In this document: positions 1 through 9,020 of the stretch, piece by piece
Numbering within the stretch: position 1 is the first letter of the stretch
How the letters are laid out: each line of letters opens with the position of its first letter
NCBI RefSeq assembly: GCF_004803505.1
Contig: NZ_SSWH01000004.1
Location: 208,986-272,985, forward strand
Source of the DNA: Arthrobacter echini
Lineage (GTDB): Bacteria; Actinomycetota; Actinomycetes; Actinomycetales; Micrococcaceae
DNA length: 64,000 nt
Direction of reading: 5' to 3'
Position numbers and translations under genes: made by a program
The notes under the pieces: model-generated
Database searches by the model: none
What the model was told of the DNA's origin: nothing
What the model saw: the letters and a program-made list of their open reading frames with translations, nothing else

Positions 1-142
1 AGCATCCGTGGTCGCAACGGGTTATGGACCTGATGCGGGCGCGAGACTGGGTGTGCTCGGGCCGACCCGGATGGATTACCCGACGACGATGGCCGCGGTG
101 CGCGCCGTCGCACGCTACGTCTCGAGGGTTCTCGAGGAGTAG
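1..142 (+). CDS. hrcA: Heat-inducible transcription repressor HrcA, C-terminal end (partial)
   Basis: The window opens inside this gene; the reading frame runs from base 2 to the TAG at 140-142. The visible 46 residues contain [17 protein letters not shown] and end in SRVLEE, which is the conserved C-terminal signature of HrcA, the repressor that binds CIRCE operators upstream of groE/dnaK-type chaperone genes. dnaJ follows 95 bases downstream in the same direction, the usual hrcA-dnaJ order in actinobacteria. The DNA-binding domain and start lie outside the window. Confidence 0.88.
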   Translation, partial: ASVVATGYGPDAGARLGVLGPTRMDYPTTMAAVRAVARYVSRVLEE

Positions 143-237
143 GGCCCGCGCGGGTCCGTCATGTCGTGCCCAGGCTCTACCGCAAGTGGACATGCAGCAG
201 AAATTCAGTGGTTTTCAACAGGAAGTGATGTGCACGA

Positions 238-1371
238 GTGAGTAATCACTATGAGGTTCTCGGTGTAGCGCAGGATTCGACCGGGGAGGAGATCAAGAGG
301 GCGTACCGCAAACTGGCCCGGAAGCTTCATCCGGATGTGAACACGGGCGACACCGCGGCCGAGGAATTCAAGCTCGTGACCCGGGCGTACGAGGTTCTGT
401 CGGACCCCCAGAAGCGGCGGGTGTACGACACGACGGGCAACGAGAACGGGACCGATACCGGATACGGCGCCGGCTACTCCGGGTCGGGCTTCGCCTTCCA
501 GGACATCTTCGAGACGTTCTTCGGTGGCGGCGGGGGCCAGCAGACCCGCCCACCCTCGAGGACACGTCGCGGCCAGGATGCGCTCATCAACGTGCGGATC
601 GATCTCAAGGACGCCGTCTTCGGCGCCAACAAGAAGATCGAGGTGGACACGGCGGAAGTGTGTCCCACGTGCGACGGCACCTGCTGCGAGCCGGGTACCA
701 CGCTGCGCACCTGCGACATCTGCGGCGGCTCCGGCCAGGTCCAGCGCGCGGTGCGGTCGATCCTCGGCCAGGTCATGACGAGCGCGCCCTGCGGAACCTG
801 CCAGGGATACGGCACCGTCATCCCCCACCCGTGCCACGAATGCAGCGGTGAGGGCCGCATCCGTGCGCGCCGGACGCTGACCATCAAGATCCCGGCCGGA
901 GTCGCCACGGGTACGCGCATCCAGCTCGCCGGTCAGGGCGAGGCCGGCGTGGCCGGTGGTCCCCAGGCGGATCTGTACGTGGAGATCCGCGTGAACACCG
1001 ACTCGACCTTCCTGCGCGACGGCGACGACCTGCACGTGACGCTCAGCGTACCGATGACCGCTGCGGCACTCGGCACGACCGTGCGTCTGGACACCTTCGA
1101 CGGAGATCAGGAGCTGGACATCAAGCCCGGTACGCAGTCGGGGGAGATCCTCACACTGCGCAACCTCGGCGTGACCCACCTGCGCAACCAGGGCAGGGGA
1201 GATCTCCGGGTCCACCTCAACGTGGAGACACCCCGCAACGTCGATCCACAGCAGGAGGAACTGCTGCGCCAGCTCGCCGGACTCCGTCAGGAGGAGTACA
1301 CGGACGGCCAGCTCGCGAGCAGCGGCTCGGGAGTGTTCGCCCGCCTGCGGGAGCGGCTCGGGAATCGCTGA
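238..1371 (+). CDS. dnaJ: Molecular chaperone DnaJ
   Basis: Co-chaperone that delivers unfolded clients to DnaK and stimulates its ATPase. The 377-residue protein has a J-domain at about residues 4-65 with the HPD loop at 31-33, a Gly/Phe-rich linker (about 75-105), a zinc region from about residue 142 with four Cys motifs ([31 protein letters not shown]) and the C-terminal client-binding domains. The first zinc motif reads CxxCxGTC where CxxCxGxG is usual. The start is GTG with an AGGAAG Shine-Dalgarno about 12 bases upstream. It follows hrcA and precedes rsmE by 3 bases, so the three are probably co-transcribed. Likely the HrcA-linked DnaJ2 type. Confidence 0.95.
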   Translation: MSNHYEVLGVAQDSTGEEIKRAYRKLARKLHPDVNTGDTAAEEFKLVTRAYEVLSDPQKRRVYDTTGNENGTDTGYGAGYSGSGFAFQDIFETFFGGGGGQQTRPPSRTRRGQDALINVRIDLKDAVFGANKKIEVDTAEVCPTCDGTCCEPGTTLRTCDICGGSGQVQRAVRSILGQVMTSAPCGTCQGYGTVIPHPCHECSGEGRIRARRTLTIKIPAGVATGTRIQLAGQGEAGVAGGPQADLYVEIRVNTDSTFLRDGDDLHVTLSVPMTAAALGTTVRLDTFDGDQELDIKPGTQSGEILTLRNLGVTHLRNQGRGDLRVHLNVETPRNVDPQQEELLRQLAGLRQEEYTDGQLASSGSGVFARLRERLGNR

Positions 1372-1374
1372 TCG

Positions 1375-2139
1375 ATGACACGGCCCCTCTTCTTCGCTCC
1401 GCCGCAGGCTGTCCGCTCGGCGCTGCCGGGCGACAGCTTCGTGCTCGACGGCGAGGAGGGCCGTCATGCGGCGACGGTGCGCAGACTGGGCCCGGGAGAG
1501 CAGATCGAGGTCTCCGACGGCGCCGGACACCGGATCAGCGGTAGCGTCGCGACGGTCGGAGCGGGCACGCTGGAGCTCGTGGTCGAGACCGCGGACCTGG
1601 ACCCGGCGCCGAGACACCGCCTCGTCCTCGTCCAGGCTCTCGCCAAGGGCGGCCGCGACGAACAGGCCGTCGAGGCCGCGACGGAGCTCGGGGTGGACTG
1701 CATCGTCCCCTGGCACGCCGAGCGCAGCATCGTGCGCTGGCGGGACGAGCGCGCCGAGAAGGGGCGCCGGAAGTGGCAGTCGCTCGTGGAGGCGGCGTCG
1801 AAGCAGTCCCGCCGATCCTTCGTCCCCGGGGTGCATCCCGTCCTCGACACGCGGGGGCTGATCCGCCAAGCCGCGTCGCTCGATCGGGTGATCGTCCTCC
1901 ACGAGGAGGCCACCGAGCCGCTGGCACAGGTCTGGTCGGCGTTCGAGGACTCGGTTCAGCTCGACCACACGTCGACCGCGGTGATCGTGGGGCCGGAGGG
2001 AGGGATCGGTGCAGCGGAGCTCGACGTACTGCTCGCCGCCGGTGCCCGCCCGGCCTGCCTGGGCCGGAACGTCCTGCGCTCCTCGTCGGCCGGTCCGGCC
2101 GCCCTCGTCCTGCTGAATCATCTGCTCGGGCGCTGGTAG
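1375..2139 (+). CDS. rsmE: 16S rRNA (uracil(1498)-N(3))-methyltransferase RsmE
   Basis: SPOUT-class methyltransferase that methylates N3 of U1498 in 16S rRNA using S-adenosylmethionine. The 254-residue length is normal. An N-terminal PUA-like part carries the substrate-side motif EEGRHAATVRRL, and the C-terminal knot has VGPEGG near residue 203 followed by LGRNVLRSSSAGPAAL, the family's LG-x-x-LR-x-x-TA knot segment in a Ser-rich form. It begins three bases after the dnaJ stop, the usual actinobacterial arrangement, so it is probably read with dnaJ. Confidence 0.94.
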   Translation: MTRPLFFAPPQAVRSALPGDSFVLDGEEGRHAATVRRLGPGEQIEVSDGAGHRISGSVATVGAGTLELVVETADLDPAPRHRLVLVQALAKGGRDEQAVEAATELGVDCIVPWHAERSIVRWRDERAEKGRRKWQSLVEAASKQSRRSFVPGVHPVLDTRGLIRQAASLDRVIVLHEEATEPLAQVWSAFEDSVQLDHTSTAVIVGPEGGIGAAELDVLLAAGARPACLGRNVLRSSSAGPAALVLLNHLLGRW

Positions 2140-2154
2140 GCACACGGACCGCGT

Positions 2155-2172
2155 CCGGAGTGGCCCCTCCGG
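2155..2172. terminator. Possible short bidirectional terminator between convergent genes
   Basis: CCGGAG (2155-2160) and CTCCGG (2167-2172) form a 6-bp stem with a 6-base loop between the convergent rsmE and GerMN genes. There is no T-run, so this is a weak call based mainly on position. Confidence 0.3.
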
Positions 2173-2183
2173 GCGAGGACGGA

Positions 2184-3164
2184 CTACCTGATGAGGACGG
2201 ACTTCGAGTCCGCCGCCATGCCGCCGTCGGAGGGCACCGACACGATGATCTCGTAGCGGCCGGGTGGGAGGTCGACGAAGAAGGAATAGGCGCCATCGTC
2301 CGTCCCGATCTCCGTGGTGCCGTCCCGGAAGTACGCGCTGCTGCCGTCCTGACCTCCGTCCGGGGTCTCGGGCACGCGCGCTATCCGCCACTGAGCCTCG
2401 CCCTGGTCCGCCGGAGCCAGGCCATGGACGATCAGACCGTCAGTGCCCGCTTCGACCTGCTCCTGAGGGTCGATGATCCACACCGGAGCGAGCACCGAGG
2501 TGTCCCGCGTCCACTCCCCGTGGAGCTCGACGGCACCGAAAGCACTGTAGTCCGCGGCGCCGTCCACGAGTACGACCACCGAACTGGACTCACCGCCCTG
2601 GATGAGCCCGGCGTTGGCGGCCGCGGCCGTGGCGGTGAAGACGAGTTGCTGCACGGCCAGACGCGCCTCGTCGTCGGCGAGTCCCTCCGAGAAGGCGTCC
2701 GAGGACAGATCCAGGGTGATGACGTTCTTCGTCGAGATCGACGACGTCACGCTCGCCGCCGGGTTCCAGGGTGAGCTGTAGTCCGGATCCAAAGGGCTTC
2801 CCGAGGTCATGAGGTGCACCGCGTCGGCGATCGGATCCCCTGAGACCTCGGCGGGCGCGGGATGGAACTCCCTGAACAGGACCTGCCGTCCGGCTGCCTC
2901 GCCCAGCCAGTACACCGGCGTCAGCGATGGTGCTCCCCGAGCGGGAGCGGAGGGCCCGGGCCCCTCGGCCGGTGCGGCGGGACCGGCGGAAAGCCGGGTC
3001 GTCGGCGCCGTCGTGGCCGCGGTGAGGTCGGTTGTCGCATCCCCACCGAGCACTTCCATGGCAGGAGCAACGAAGACACTGCCGATCACCAGCACACCGC
3101 CGGAGACGAGCAGGATCCGGCCGAGTCCCAGCCGCTTCCGCCGCAAGGGATCGGATTCGTTCAT
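2184..3164 (-). CDS. GerMN / Gmad2 domain protein, membrane-anchored
   Basis: A 326-residue protein with a basic N-terminus (DPLRRKRLGLG), one hydrophobic segment at about residues 16-36 that should anchor it in the membrane, and a Pro/Ala-rich linker. A GerMN-type domain follows (about 80-215; PVYWLGE, an ADAVHLMTSGSP segment, VITLDLSSD, VQQLVFTATA). The end, about 230-326, resembles the immunoglobulin-like Gmad2 domain and closes with PPGRYEIIVSVPSDGG. In sporulating Firmicutes these domains occur in germination proteins; in actinobacteria they are surface proteins of unknown role. It is monocistronic and convergent with rsmE. The domain call is firm, the function unknown. Confidence 0.72.
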   Translation of the reverse strand: MNESDPLRRKRLGLGRILLVSGGVLVIGSVFVAPAMEVLGGDATTDLTAATTAPTTRLSAGPAAPAEGPGPSAPARGAPSLTPVYWLGEAAGRQVLFREFHPAPAEVSGDPIADAVHLMTSGSPLDPDYSSPWNPAASVTSSISTKNVITLDLSSDAFSEGLADDEARLAVQQLVFTATAAAANAGLIQGGESSSVVVLVDGAADYSAFGAVELHGEWTRDTSVLAPVWIIDPQEQVEAGTDGLIVHGLAPADQGEAQWRIARVPETPDGGQDGSSAYFRDGTTEIGTDDGAYSFFVDLPPGRYEIIVSVPSDGGMAADSKSVLIR

Positions 3165-3522
3165 ACCAACCCCTTCCGTAGGTCGCAGTGGTCACGGGTG
3201 AATGTCATGGAGGGCCCGGAACAGCTTGCCACAGGGCAGGCAGGCCACCTGTCCGGATCGCGCCCGTACGCCGGACCGAGACCTGATCGATACGAAGACG
3301 TAGCCCGATCGCGACCATCCGGCCACGAGCGTCCCGCCGATCACGCCGCCGGCGCAGGACGCTCGTGACCCGCGCACTCCGGGGACGGACCCTCGATGGC
3401 GTACCATTGGCCTGTCTGCGCCAGGCTTCTGCCCGCCCATCACAGGGCGTGGAACGAGCCGCGCAGCAGGTATCAGCGGGACTACTCGGACGAGGGGCGA
3501 TCAGAGGCCGGATGGCCGAACT
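3165..3522. other. 358-base gap upstream of phoH
   Basis: Divergent region between the GerMN gene and phoH. It should hold both promoters; a TACCAT element near 3402-3407 is a possible -10 for phoH. An 83-codon minus-strand frame (3192-3443) ends in a CLPC-containing stretch, but I recognise no family and see no clear ribosome binding site, so it is not called as a gene. Confidence 0.4.
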
Positions 3523-4557
3523 ATGAGCGAATCTTCAGCAGGCATCAATGCGGCAGGGCTGGACACCAGGATCTTCGTCTTCGACTCCACGGAACAGATG
3601 GTCCAGGCGCTCGGTTCCAACGACGAGGCGCTCCGGTTGATCGAGGAGTCGTTCCCCGGCGTCGGGCTGCAGGCCAGGGGGAACGAGCTGACCATCACCG
3701 GTCCTTCGGCGGATGTGCTGCGTACCGAACGCCTCGTGGGAGAGATCCGGACCATGGCGATGAACAACGCGACCGTCTCGGCGCAGGTGCTCGGGCAGCT
3801 GGTCACCATGCTCAGGACCCAGAGCGCAGCCCGGCCCTCGGACGTCCTGTCGGTGAACATCCTGTCCTCGCGCGGCAGGACGATTCGTCCGAAGACCCAG
3901 AACCAGGGCACCTATGTCGATGCCATCGACCGCAACACGATCGTCTTCGGGATCGGTCCGGCGGGCACCGGTAAGACCTATCTGGCGATGGCCAAGGCCG
4001 TCCAGGCGCTGCAGCACAAGGAGGTGAACCGGATCATCCTCACCCGACCGGCCGTCGAGGCGGGGGAGCGGCTCGGATTCCTCCCCGGGACACTCAGCGA
4101 CAAGATCGATCCGTATCTGCGACCGCTCTACGATGCCCTCCACGACATGATGGATCCGGACACCATCCCGCGTCTCATGGCTGCCGGGACCATCGAGGTG
4201 GCGCCGCTGGCCTACATGCGCGGCAGGACGCTCAACGATGCGTTCATCATCCTCGACGAGGCCCAGAACACCACGCCGGAGCAGATGAAGATGTTCCTCA
4301 CACGCCTGGGCTTCGGCTCGAAGATGGTCGTCACCGGCGATGTCACGCAGGTCGACCTGCCCAGCGGTTCCAGTTCCGGCCTGCGGATCGTCAGGGAGAT
4401 CCTCGACGGGATCGACGACGTCCACTTCAGCGAACTCGATTCGTCCGACGTCGTACGCCATCGACTGGTGGGGGACATCGTGAGCGCCTACGGGCGGTGG
4501 GACGAGGAGCAGCACGCCGGGCAGCACCGGATCATCCGGTCGGCGGCCTCCCGATGA
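3523..4557 (+). CDS. PhoH family ATPase
   Basis: P-loop NTPase of the PhoH family, linked to RNA metabolism because it almost always neighbours ybeY. The 344-residue protein has a KH-like N-terminal region (about 20-110), Walker A GPAGTGKT at 145-152, and a DEAQ Walker B at about 245 within FIILDEAQNTT, followed by VVTGDVTQVDLP typical of the family. Start ATG at 3523 has only a weak ribosome binding site. The stop overlaps the ybeY start (ATGA). The biochemical role of this family is not settled; RNA helicase-like activity is inferred from relatives. Confidence 0.93.
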   Translation: MSESSAGINAAGLDTRIFVFDSTEQMVQALGSNDEALRLIEESFPGVGLQARGNELTITGPSADVLRTERLVGEIRTMAMNNATVSAQVLGQLVTMLRTQSAARPSDVLSVNILSSRGRTIRPKTQNQGTYVDAIDRNTIVFGIGPAGTGKTYLAMAKAVQALQHKEVNRIILTRPAVEAGERLGFLPGTLSDKIDPYLRPLYDALHDMMDPDTIPRLMAAGTIEVAPLAYMRGRTLNDAFIILDEAQNTTPEQMKMFLTRLGFGSKMVVTGDVTQVDLPSGSSSGLRIVREILDGIDDVHFSELDSSDVVRHRLVGDIVSAYGRWDEEQHAGQHRIIRSAASR

Positions 4558-5027
4558 GCGTCGAGGTGAACAACGAGACGGACTACGACGTCGACGGCGC
4601 ACTGCTGGTCCGGCTCACGAACTTCCTCTTCGAGTCGCTCTTCATCCATCCCGAGGCTGAGCTGTCGATCGTGCTGGTCGACGTACCGGCCATGGAGAAG
4701 CTGCACGTCGAGTGGATGGACGAGCCAGGGCCCACCGATGTCCTGTCCTTCCCCATGGACGAACTCCGCCCGGGAACGCCCGGCCAGGTGAGCTCCGCGG
4801 GTCTGCTGGGGGATATCGTGCTGTGTCCGGAGGTCGCCGAGACCCAGGGCACCGCTGCGGGTCACGGTACGGACGGGGAGCTGCTCCTGCTCACCACCCA
4901 CGGCGTGCTCCACCTGCTCGGGTACGATCATGCCGAACCAGATGAGGAGAAGGAGATGTTCGATCTCCAGGGTCGCCTCCTCGCCGAGTTCCTCGAGGGC
5001 CGGGCATCGAGGGAGACGCGCGCTTGA
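4554..5027 (+). CDS. ybeY: Endoribonuclease YbeY, rRNA maturation factor
   Basis: Single-strand endoribonuclease acting in 16S rRNA 3'-end maturation and ribosome quality control. The 157-residue protein carries the zinc-binding H3xH5xGxxH motif as HGVLHLLGYDH (H116, H120, H126), with MDEPGPTDVLSFPMD upstream. I chose the ATG at 4554, which overlaps the phoH TGA; an in-frame frame extending upstream to 4497 would add 19 residues not seen in the family. Its stop overlaps the TTG start of the next gene, so translation is coupled across phoH-ybeY-corC. Confidence 0.95.
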   Translation: MSVEVNNETDYDVDGALLVRLTNFLFESLFIHPEAELSIVLVDVPAMEKLHVEWMDEPGPTDVLSFPMDELRPGTPGQVSSAGLLGDIVLCPEVAETQGTAAGHGTDGELLLLTTHGVLHLLGYDHAEPDEEKEMFDLQGRLLAEFLEGRASRETRA

Positions 5028-6334
5028 CCATCTGGCTCCTCGCACTCCTGGGCCTGCTCTTCACCCTCACGGCGGCGCTCGTCACTGCCGCAGAAGCGGC
5101 CTTCGTCTATCTGCCGCGCCAGGAGGGTGAAGCCCTCGTCGAGGAATCGGGCAGATCCTCCCTCCGGCGCATCCTCGACGCGCCGGTCGCCCACATGCAC
5201 GCATTGCGTTTCTGGCGCGTCTGGTTCGAGATGGCAGGGGCCGTCGCCGTCGCCATCCTGTTCCACGACCTGCTCGACAACGTCTGGCTCGCCGGTCTCC
5301 TCGCGACGGCGGTGATGGCCCTGATCGGCTTCGCGGTCGTCGGCGTCTCACCGCGACAGCTCGGGCGGGCCCACGCATCCGCCGTCGTCCGCCTGACCGG
5401 TGGCCCGGTGGCCGTCCTCCGGGCGGTCCTCGGACCCGTTCCACGCTGGCTCGTACGTATCGGCAGTTCGATCACCCCGGGCGCACCACAGGACGAAGCG
5501 GCCTTCTTCACGGAGGAGGAGTTCCGCGAGCTCCTCTCGCGCGCCTCGGATGCCGAGATGATCGAGGACAACGAGGCGGAGCTGATCCATTCCGTGTTCG
5601 AACTCGGCGACACCAAGGTCCGCTCGGTCATGGTCCCGCGCACCGACATGCTCACGATCGACTCGGGTTCGACACTGAGCGAGGCCATGCCGCTCTTCCT
5701 GCGCTCGGGGTATTCCAGGATTCCCGTGATCGGCGAGAGTTCCGACGACATCAAGGGTCTGCTGTACCTCAAGGACGTCGTCGCCCAGCTCCACGGCGGC
5801 CCGGAGTCGAACCGGTCCCGTGCGGTCGACGCCGAGACCCGCCCTGCCCGCTACGTCCCGGAGTCGAAGCCGGTGGGCGATCTGCTGCGGGAACTGCAGC
5901 GCGAATCCACCCACGTCGCGATCGTGATCGACGAGTACGGTGGCACCGCCGGCCTGGTGACCCTGGAGGATCTCATCGAGGAGATCGTGGGCGAGATCGT
6001 CGACGAGTACGACTCGGAGGTGCCGGAGCAGGAGCAGCTCGAGGATGTCGGCTACCGGGTGAGCGCCCGGATGGGCATCGACGATCTCGGTGAACTGTTC
6101 GGCCTCGACCTGGACGACGAAGAGGTGGATACCGTGGGAGGATTGCTGGCCAAGACCCTCGGCAGGGTGCCGATCGTGGGGTCGGAGGTCGCCATCGACG
6201 GTATCGGTCTGCGCGCCGAGCGCGTGGAGGGCCGGCGGAACCGCATATCCCATGTGATCGCGTACCGGCTGCCACCAGGGGAGACCGAGCAGGCGGACCA
6301 CGAGACGATGGAGGCAGACAATGAGCGACGCTGA
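5024..6334 (+). CDS. CNNM/CorC (HlyC) family membrane protein with CBS pair
   Basis: A 436-residue hemolysin-C/CorC-type protein implicated in Mg2+/Co2+ export or homeostasis. The CNNM membrane domain covers about residues 1-150 with several hydrophobic helices, then an acidic helical linker ([28 protein letters not shown]), a CBS pair (about 200-330, with [26 protein letters not shown] split across the second) and a CorC_HlyC C-terminal domain (about 345-425). The start is TTG at 5024, overlapping the ybeY stop. It overlaps era by 14 bases. The transported ion is not evident. Confidence 0.9.
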   Translation: MTIWLLALLGLLFTLTAALVTAAEAAFVYLPRQEGEALVEESGRSSLRRILDAPVAHMHALRFWRVWFEMAGAVAVAILFHDLLDNVWLAGLLATAVMALIGFAVVGVSPRQLGRAHASAVVRLTGGPVAVLRAVLGPVPRWLVRIGSSITPGAPQDEAAFFTEEEFRELLSRASDAEMIEDNEAELIHSVFELGDTKVRSVMVPRTDMLTIDSGSTLSEAMPLFLRSGYSRIPVIGESSDDIKGLLYLKDVVAQLHGGPESNRSRAVDAETRPARYVPESKPVGDLLRELQRESTHVAIVIDEYGGTAGLVTLEDLIEEIVGEIVDEYDSEVPEQEQLEDVGYRVSARMGIDDLGELFGLDLDDEEVDTVGGLLAKTLGRVPIVGSEVAIDGIGLRAERVEGRRNRISHVIAYRLPPGETEQADHETMEADNERR

Positions 6335-7250
6335 GCACAGGGCCGGGTTCGTCTCGCTCGTGGGGCGACCCAACGCGGGCAAGTCGACACTGACCAATGC
6401 CCTGGTGGGACAGAAGGTGGCCATCACCTCCGCCAAACCGCAGACGACCCGGCACACGATCCGCGGCATCGTCAATCGTGAGGACTCCCAGCTGATCCTC
6501 GTAGACACGCCCGGCCTGCACCGTCCACGCACCCTGCTGGGGCAGCGGCTCAACGACCTGGTGGCGGACACGCTCGCCGAGGTCGACGCCGTCGGATTCT
6601 GCCTGCCCGCCAACGAGAAGGTCGGACCGGGCGACCGCTTCATCGCCGAGCAGCTGGCACGACTGCACCGGAAGCCCGTGATCGCCGTCGTGACGAAGAC
6701 GGACCTCGTGGACCGCGCTGCGCTCACGCAGCAGCTCCTCGCCGTCCAGAAGCTGGGAACCGACGTCGCGGGAGCCGACGGCTGGGCGGACATCGTCCCG
6801 GTCTCGGCCTCGGCAGGGATCCAGGTGGACACCGTGGCCGAGGTGTTCAGCTCCCACATGCCCGTCTCGCCGGTGCTCTACCCGGACGGTGAACTGACCG
6901 ACGAGCCCGAGGCGGTCATGGTGGCCGAACTCGTGCGGGAGGCCGCCCTCGAGGGAGTACGCGACGAACTGCCGCACTCCCTGGCCGTGGTCGTCGAGGA
7001 GATGAATCCGCGAGAGGGCCGCAGCGAGGACGATCCGCTGCTGGATGTCCACGTCAACCTCTACGTCGAGCGGCCGTCCCAGAAGGCGATCATCATCGGC
7101 AAGGGTGGAGCGCGGCTCAGGGACGTGGGCACCACGGCGCGCCGCAGCATCGAGGCACTGCTCGGAACCCGGATCTACCTGGATCTGCACGTGAAGGTCG
7201 CCAAGGACTGGCAGCGGGACCCGAAGCAGCTCGTGAAGCTCGGCTTCTAG
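6321..7250 (+). CDS. era: GTPase Era
   Basis: Ras-like GTPase that binds the 3' end of 16S rRNA during 30S assembly. The 309-residue protein shows G1 GRPNAGKST (15-23), G3 DTPGLH, G4 TKTD and a C-terminal KH domain (about 225-300) containing AIIIGKGGARL. ATG at 6321 follows a GGAGG-like site within the end of the upstream gene. The ybeY-corC-era run is a standard ribosome-maturation neighbourhood. Confidence 0.96.
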   Translation: MSDAEHRAGFVSLVGRPNAGKSTLTNALVGQKVAITSAKPQTTRHTIRGIVNREDSQLILVDTPGLHRPRTLLGQRLNDLVADTLAEVDAVGFCLPANEKVGPGDRFIAEQLARLHRKPVIAVVTKTDLVDRAALTQQLLAVQKLGTDVAGADGWADIVPVSASAGIQVDTVAEVFSSHMPVSPVLYPDGELTDEPEAVMVAELVREAALEGVRDELPHSLAVVVEEMNPREGRSEDDPLLDVHVNLYVERPSQKAIIIGKGGARLRDVGTTARRSIEALLGTRIYLDLHVKVAKDWQRDPKQLVKLGF

Positions 7251-7361
7251 GGGGCCCAGCCCGGCAGCCCCTACCCGTGTCCTTGCCGTCCGTACTGCCC
7301 GCCGGCGGTAACGTTCACACGGTCTGCACCAGAGATCACCAGCCACTGAAGGAGCACCGGC

Positions 7362-8939
7362 ATGACCGGCCAATCGCCGCGCGAGGGTACGGACGGCGTC
7401 GTCGGCGCTTCCAGCGGACCAGCACGAGGAGAATCCGGCGGAGCACATGGAGGGCGCCACCTGCGTCGGACGCGTGGTCGGCGTGGCCTGAAGCTGACCG
7501 CCATCGTGCTCGCATCCGTTCTGGTGGCCGCCGTGGCGTTCGTCGCCGTGGTGGTCCTCCGGCTGCAGTCGAACGTGCTGACCCTCCCATTGAATCTGGG
7601 CCAGACGCAGGAGAGTTCCCTTCCCGTCGACTCCAGCACCGATCCCCTCCAGCTCCTCGTCCTCGGCACGGACACGCGCACAGGCAATGACGGACGGTTC
7701 TTCGGCGGGGAGGATCTCTCCTCGGGACAGGGCAACTCCGATGTGATGATGCTCGTGACGCTGTCCGCGGACCGCGAGAACGTCACCGTGGTGTCCTTTC
7801 CCCGTGACCTGCTCGTCCCGTTGCCCCGGTGCGTGGATCCGATGACCGGCGACGTCTCCCGCGCGGTCGAGCTGGGGCAGCTCAACGGCGCTCTGAAGGA
7901 GGGCGGTCCCGGATGTACCGTGGCCGCGATCAACGACCTGACGGGACTCTCGATCGACCACTTCATGATGGCCGACTTCAATGCCGTGAAGGAACTGTCC
8001 TCCACGCTCGGCGGCGTCGAGGTCTGCGTCGAGGAGGCAGTCGACGACGAGTACTCGGGTCTGACGCTCCCGGCCGGTACCAGCGAGGTGGAGGGGGAGC
8101 AGGCGCTCGCCTTCCTGCGCACCCGGTACAGCTTCGGCGACGGCGGGGACGCCGGGCGCATTGCCGCCCAGCAGTCGTTCCTGGCGTCCATGGCGCGCAA
8201 GGTACGCGCCGAGGGAACGCTCACGAATCTGCCCAGGCTCTATTCCATCGCCGACGTGGTCACCCGCAATCTCACGGTCAACGAGGAACTGTCCAGGCCC
8301 TCCGAGCTGCTGAAGATCGCGGACCGGCTGAAGGACGTCGACCTCGGCAACATCGCTTTCGTGACCGTCCCCACCCGTCCCTGGGTGGAAGACCCGAACC
8401 GGCTGGTCCTCGACGAGGCGCCGGCGGAACGACTGTTCGAAGCACTGCGCCAGGACCGGGGACTGTCGGAGCCGACGCCGTCGCCGACGTCGGGCACCGA
8501 CTCCGCCTCTGCTGCTCCCTCATCGACCTCATCGACCGGCTCGGCAGCGCCGACCGGGTCCGCGCAGGCACCATCGATCGATCCCTCGGTCATCCAGGTG
8601 CTGGTCCTGAACGCGACCGACGATGCCGATCGCGGCAGGGAAGTGCAGGAGCTGTTGATCGAGGCCGGGTACACCGGGGCCGTCCCACTACAGGCGCAGC
8701 CCCAGGAGGAGACGCAGATCCTCTTCGGCACCGGGTTCGACGACGCAGCAGCGCTCCTGGCGGAGCGCTTCGGGGTCCCGGCCTCGCAGGTCCTCTACAG
8801 CCCGACGGCCAACGGCCTCGAACTCGTCGTCGGCACCGATCTCGCGACCGGCACCAGCGTCGACCAGCCGCCGCTCGAGAGCGTGCTGGACGGCCAGACC
8901 GCCGAGCAGGAGACCTGCCAGGCGACCTCGGGGTTCTAG
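7362..8939 (+). CDS. LCP (LytR-CpsA-Psr) family protein with LytR_C domain
   Basis: Membrane-bound phosphotransferase-like protein of the family that attaches glycopolymers to peptidoglycan outside the cell. The 525-residue protein has a cytoplasmic N-tail, a transmembrane segment at about 49-68, an LCP domain (about 100-260; LLVLGTDTR, SDVMMLVTL, VVSFPRDLLVPLP, AFLRTRYSFGDGGDAGR with the pyrophosphate-binding Arg residues), a Ser/Thr-rich linker and a LytR_C domain (about 400-500; IQVLVLNATDDADRGREVQELL). ATG 7362 has a GAAGGAG site upstream. It is the last gene of the plus-strand run and converges on the M13 peptidase. Confidence 0.9.
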   Translation: MTGQSPREGTDGVVGASSGPARGESGGAHGGRHLRRTRGRRGLKLTAIVLASVLVAAVAFVAVVVLRLQSNVLTLPLNLGQTQESSLPVDSSTDPLQLLVLGTDTRTGNDGRFFGGEDLSSGQGNSDVMMLVTLSADRENVTVVSFPRDLLVPLPRCVDPMTGDVSRAVELGQLNGALKEGGPGCTVAAINDLTGLSIDHFMMADFNAVKELSSTLGGVEVCVEEAVDDEYSGLTLPAGTSEVEGEQALAFLRTRYSFGDGGDAGRIAAQQSFLASMARKVRAEGTLTNLPRLYSIADVVTRNLTVNEELSRPSELLKIADRLKDVDLGNIAFVTVPTRPWVEDPNRLVLDEAPAERLFEALRQDRGLSEPTPSPTSGTDSASAAPSSTSSTGSAAPTGSAQAPSIDPSVIQVLVLNATDDADRGREVQELLIEAGYTGAVPLQAQPQEETQILFGTGFDDAAALLAERFGVPASQVLYSPTANGLELVVGTDLATGTSVDQPPLESVLDGQTAEQETCQATSGF

Positions 8940-8958
8940 TCGCCGGAGCACCGGCGCC

Positions 8959-9000
8959 GCTGCTCCGGGATCACCGGGATCACCGGGCAACCGGAGCAGC
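8959..9000. terminator. Inverted repeat terminator between convergent genes
   Basis: GCTGCTCCGG (8959-8968) pairs with CCGGAGCAGC (8991-9000). The loop contains tandem GGGATCACC repeats. It sits between the LCP gene and the convergent M13 peptidase and could stop transcription from both sides; no T-run is present. Confidence 0.5.
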
Positions 9001-9020
9001 AGCCCGCACGGGTCCTCCCG

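Noticed and set aside
205..2391. A 728-codon minus-strand open frame across dnaJ and rsmE, and similar long frames at 5348-6859, 5973-7961, 9144-10871, 52003-54435 and 62315-63868
   Set aside because: High-GC third-position bias leaves long stop-free frames opposite real genes; their translations are Arg/Gly/His-rich with no domain, and the other strand has well-recognised proteins.
3192..3443. An 83-codon minus-strand ORF upstream of phoH
   Set aside because: No recognisable family or ribosome binding site, and it occupies what should be the divergent promoter region; left as unassigned.
8965..8990. Tandem GGGATCACC repeats after the LCP gene
   Set aside because: Too short (two to three units) to count as a repeat array; they are part of the loop of the terminator hairpin.
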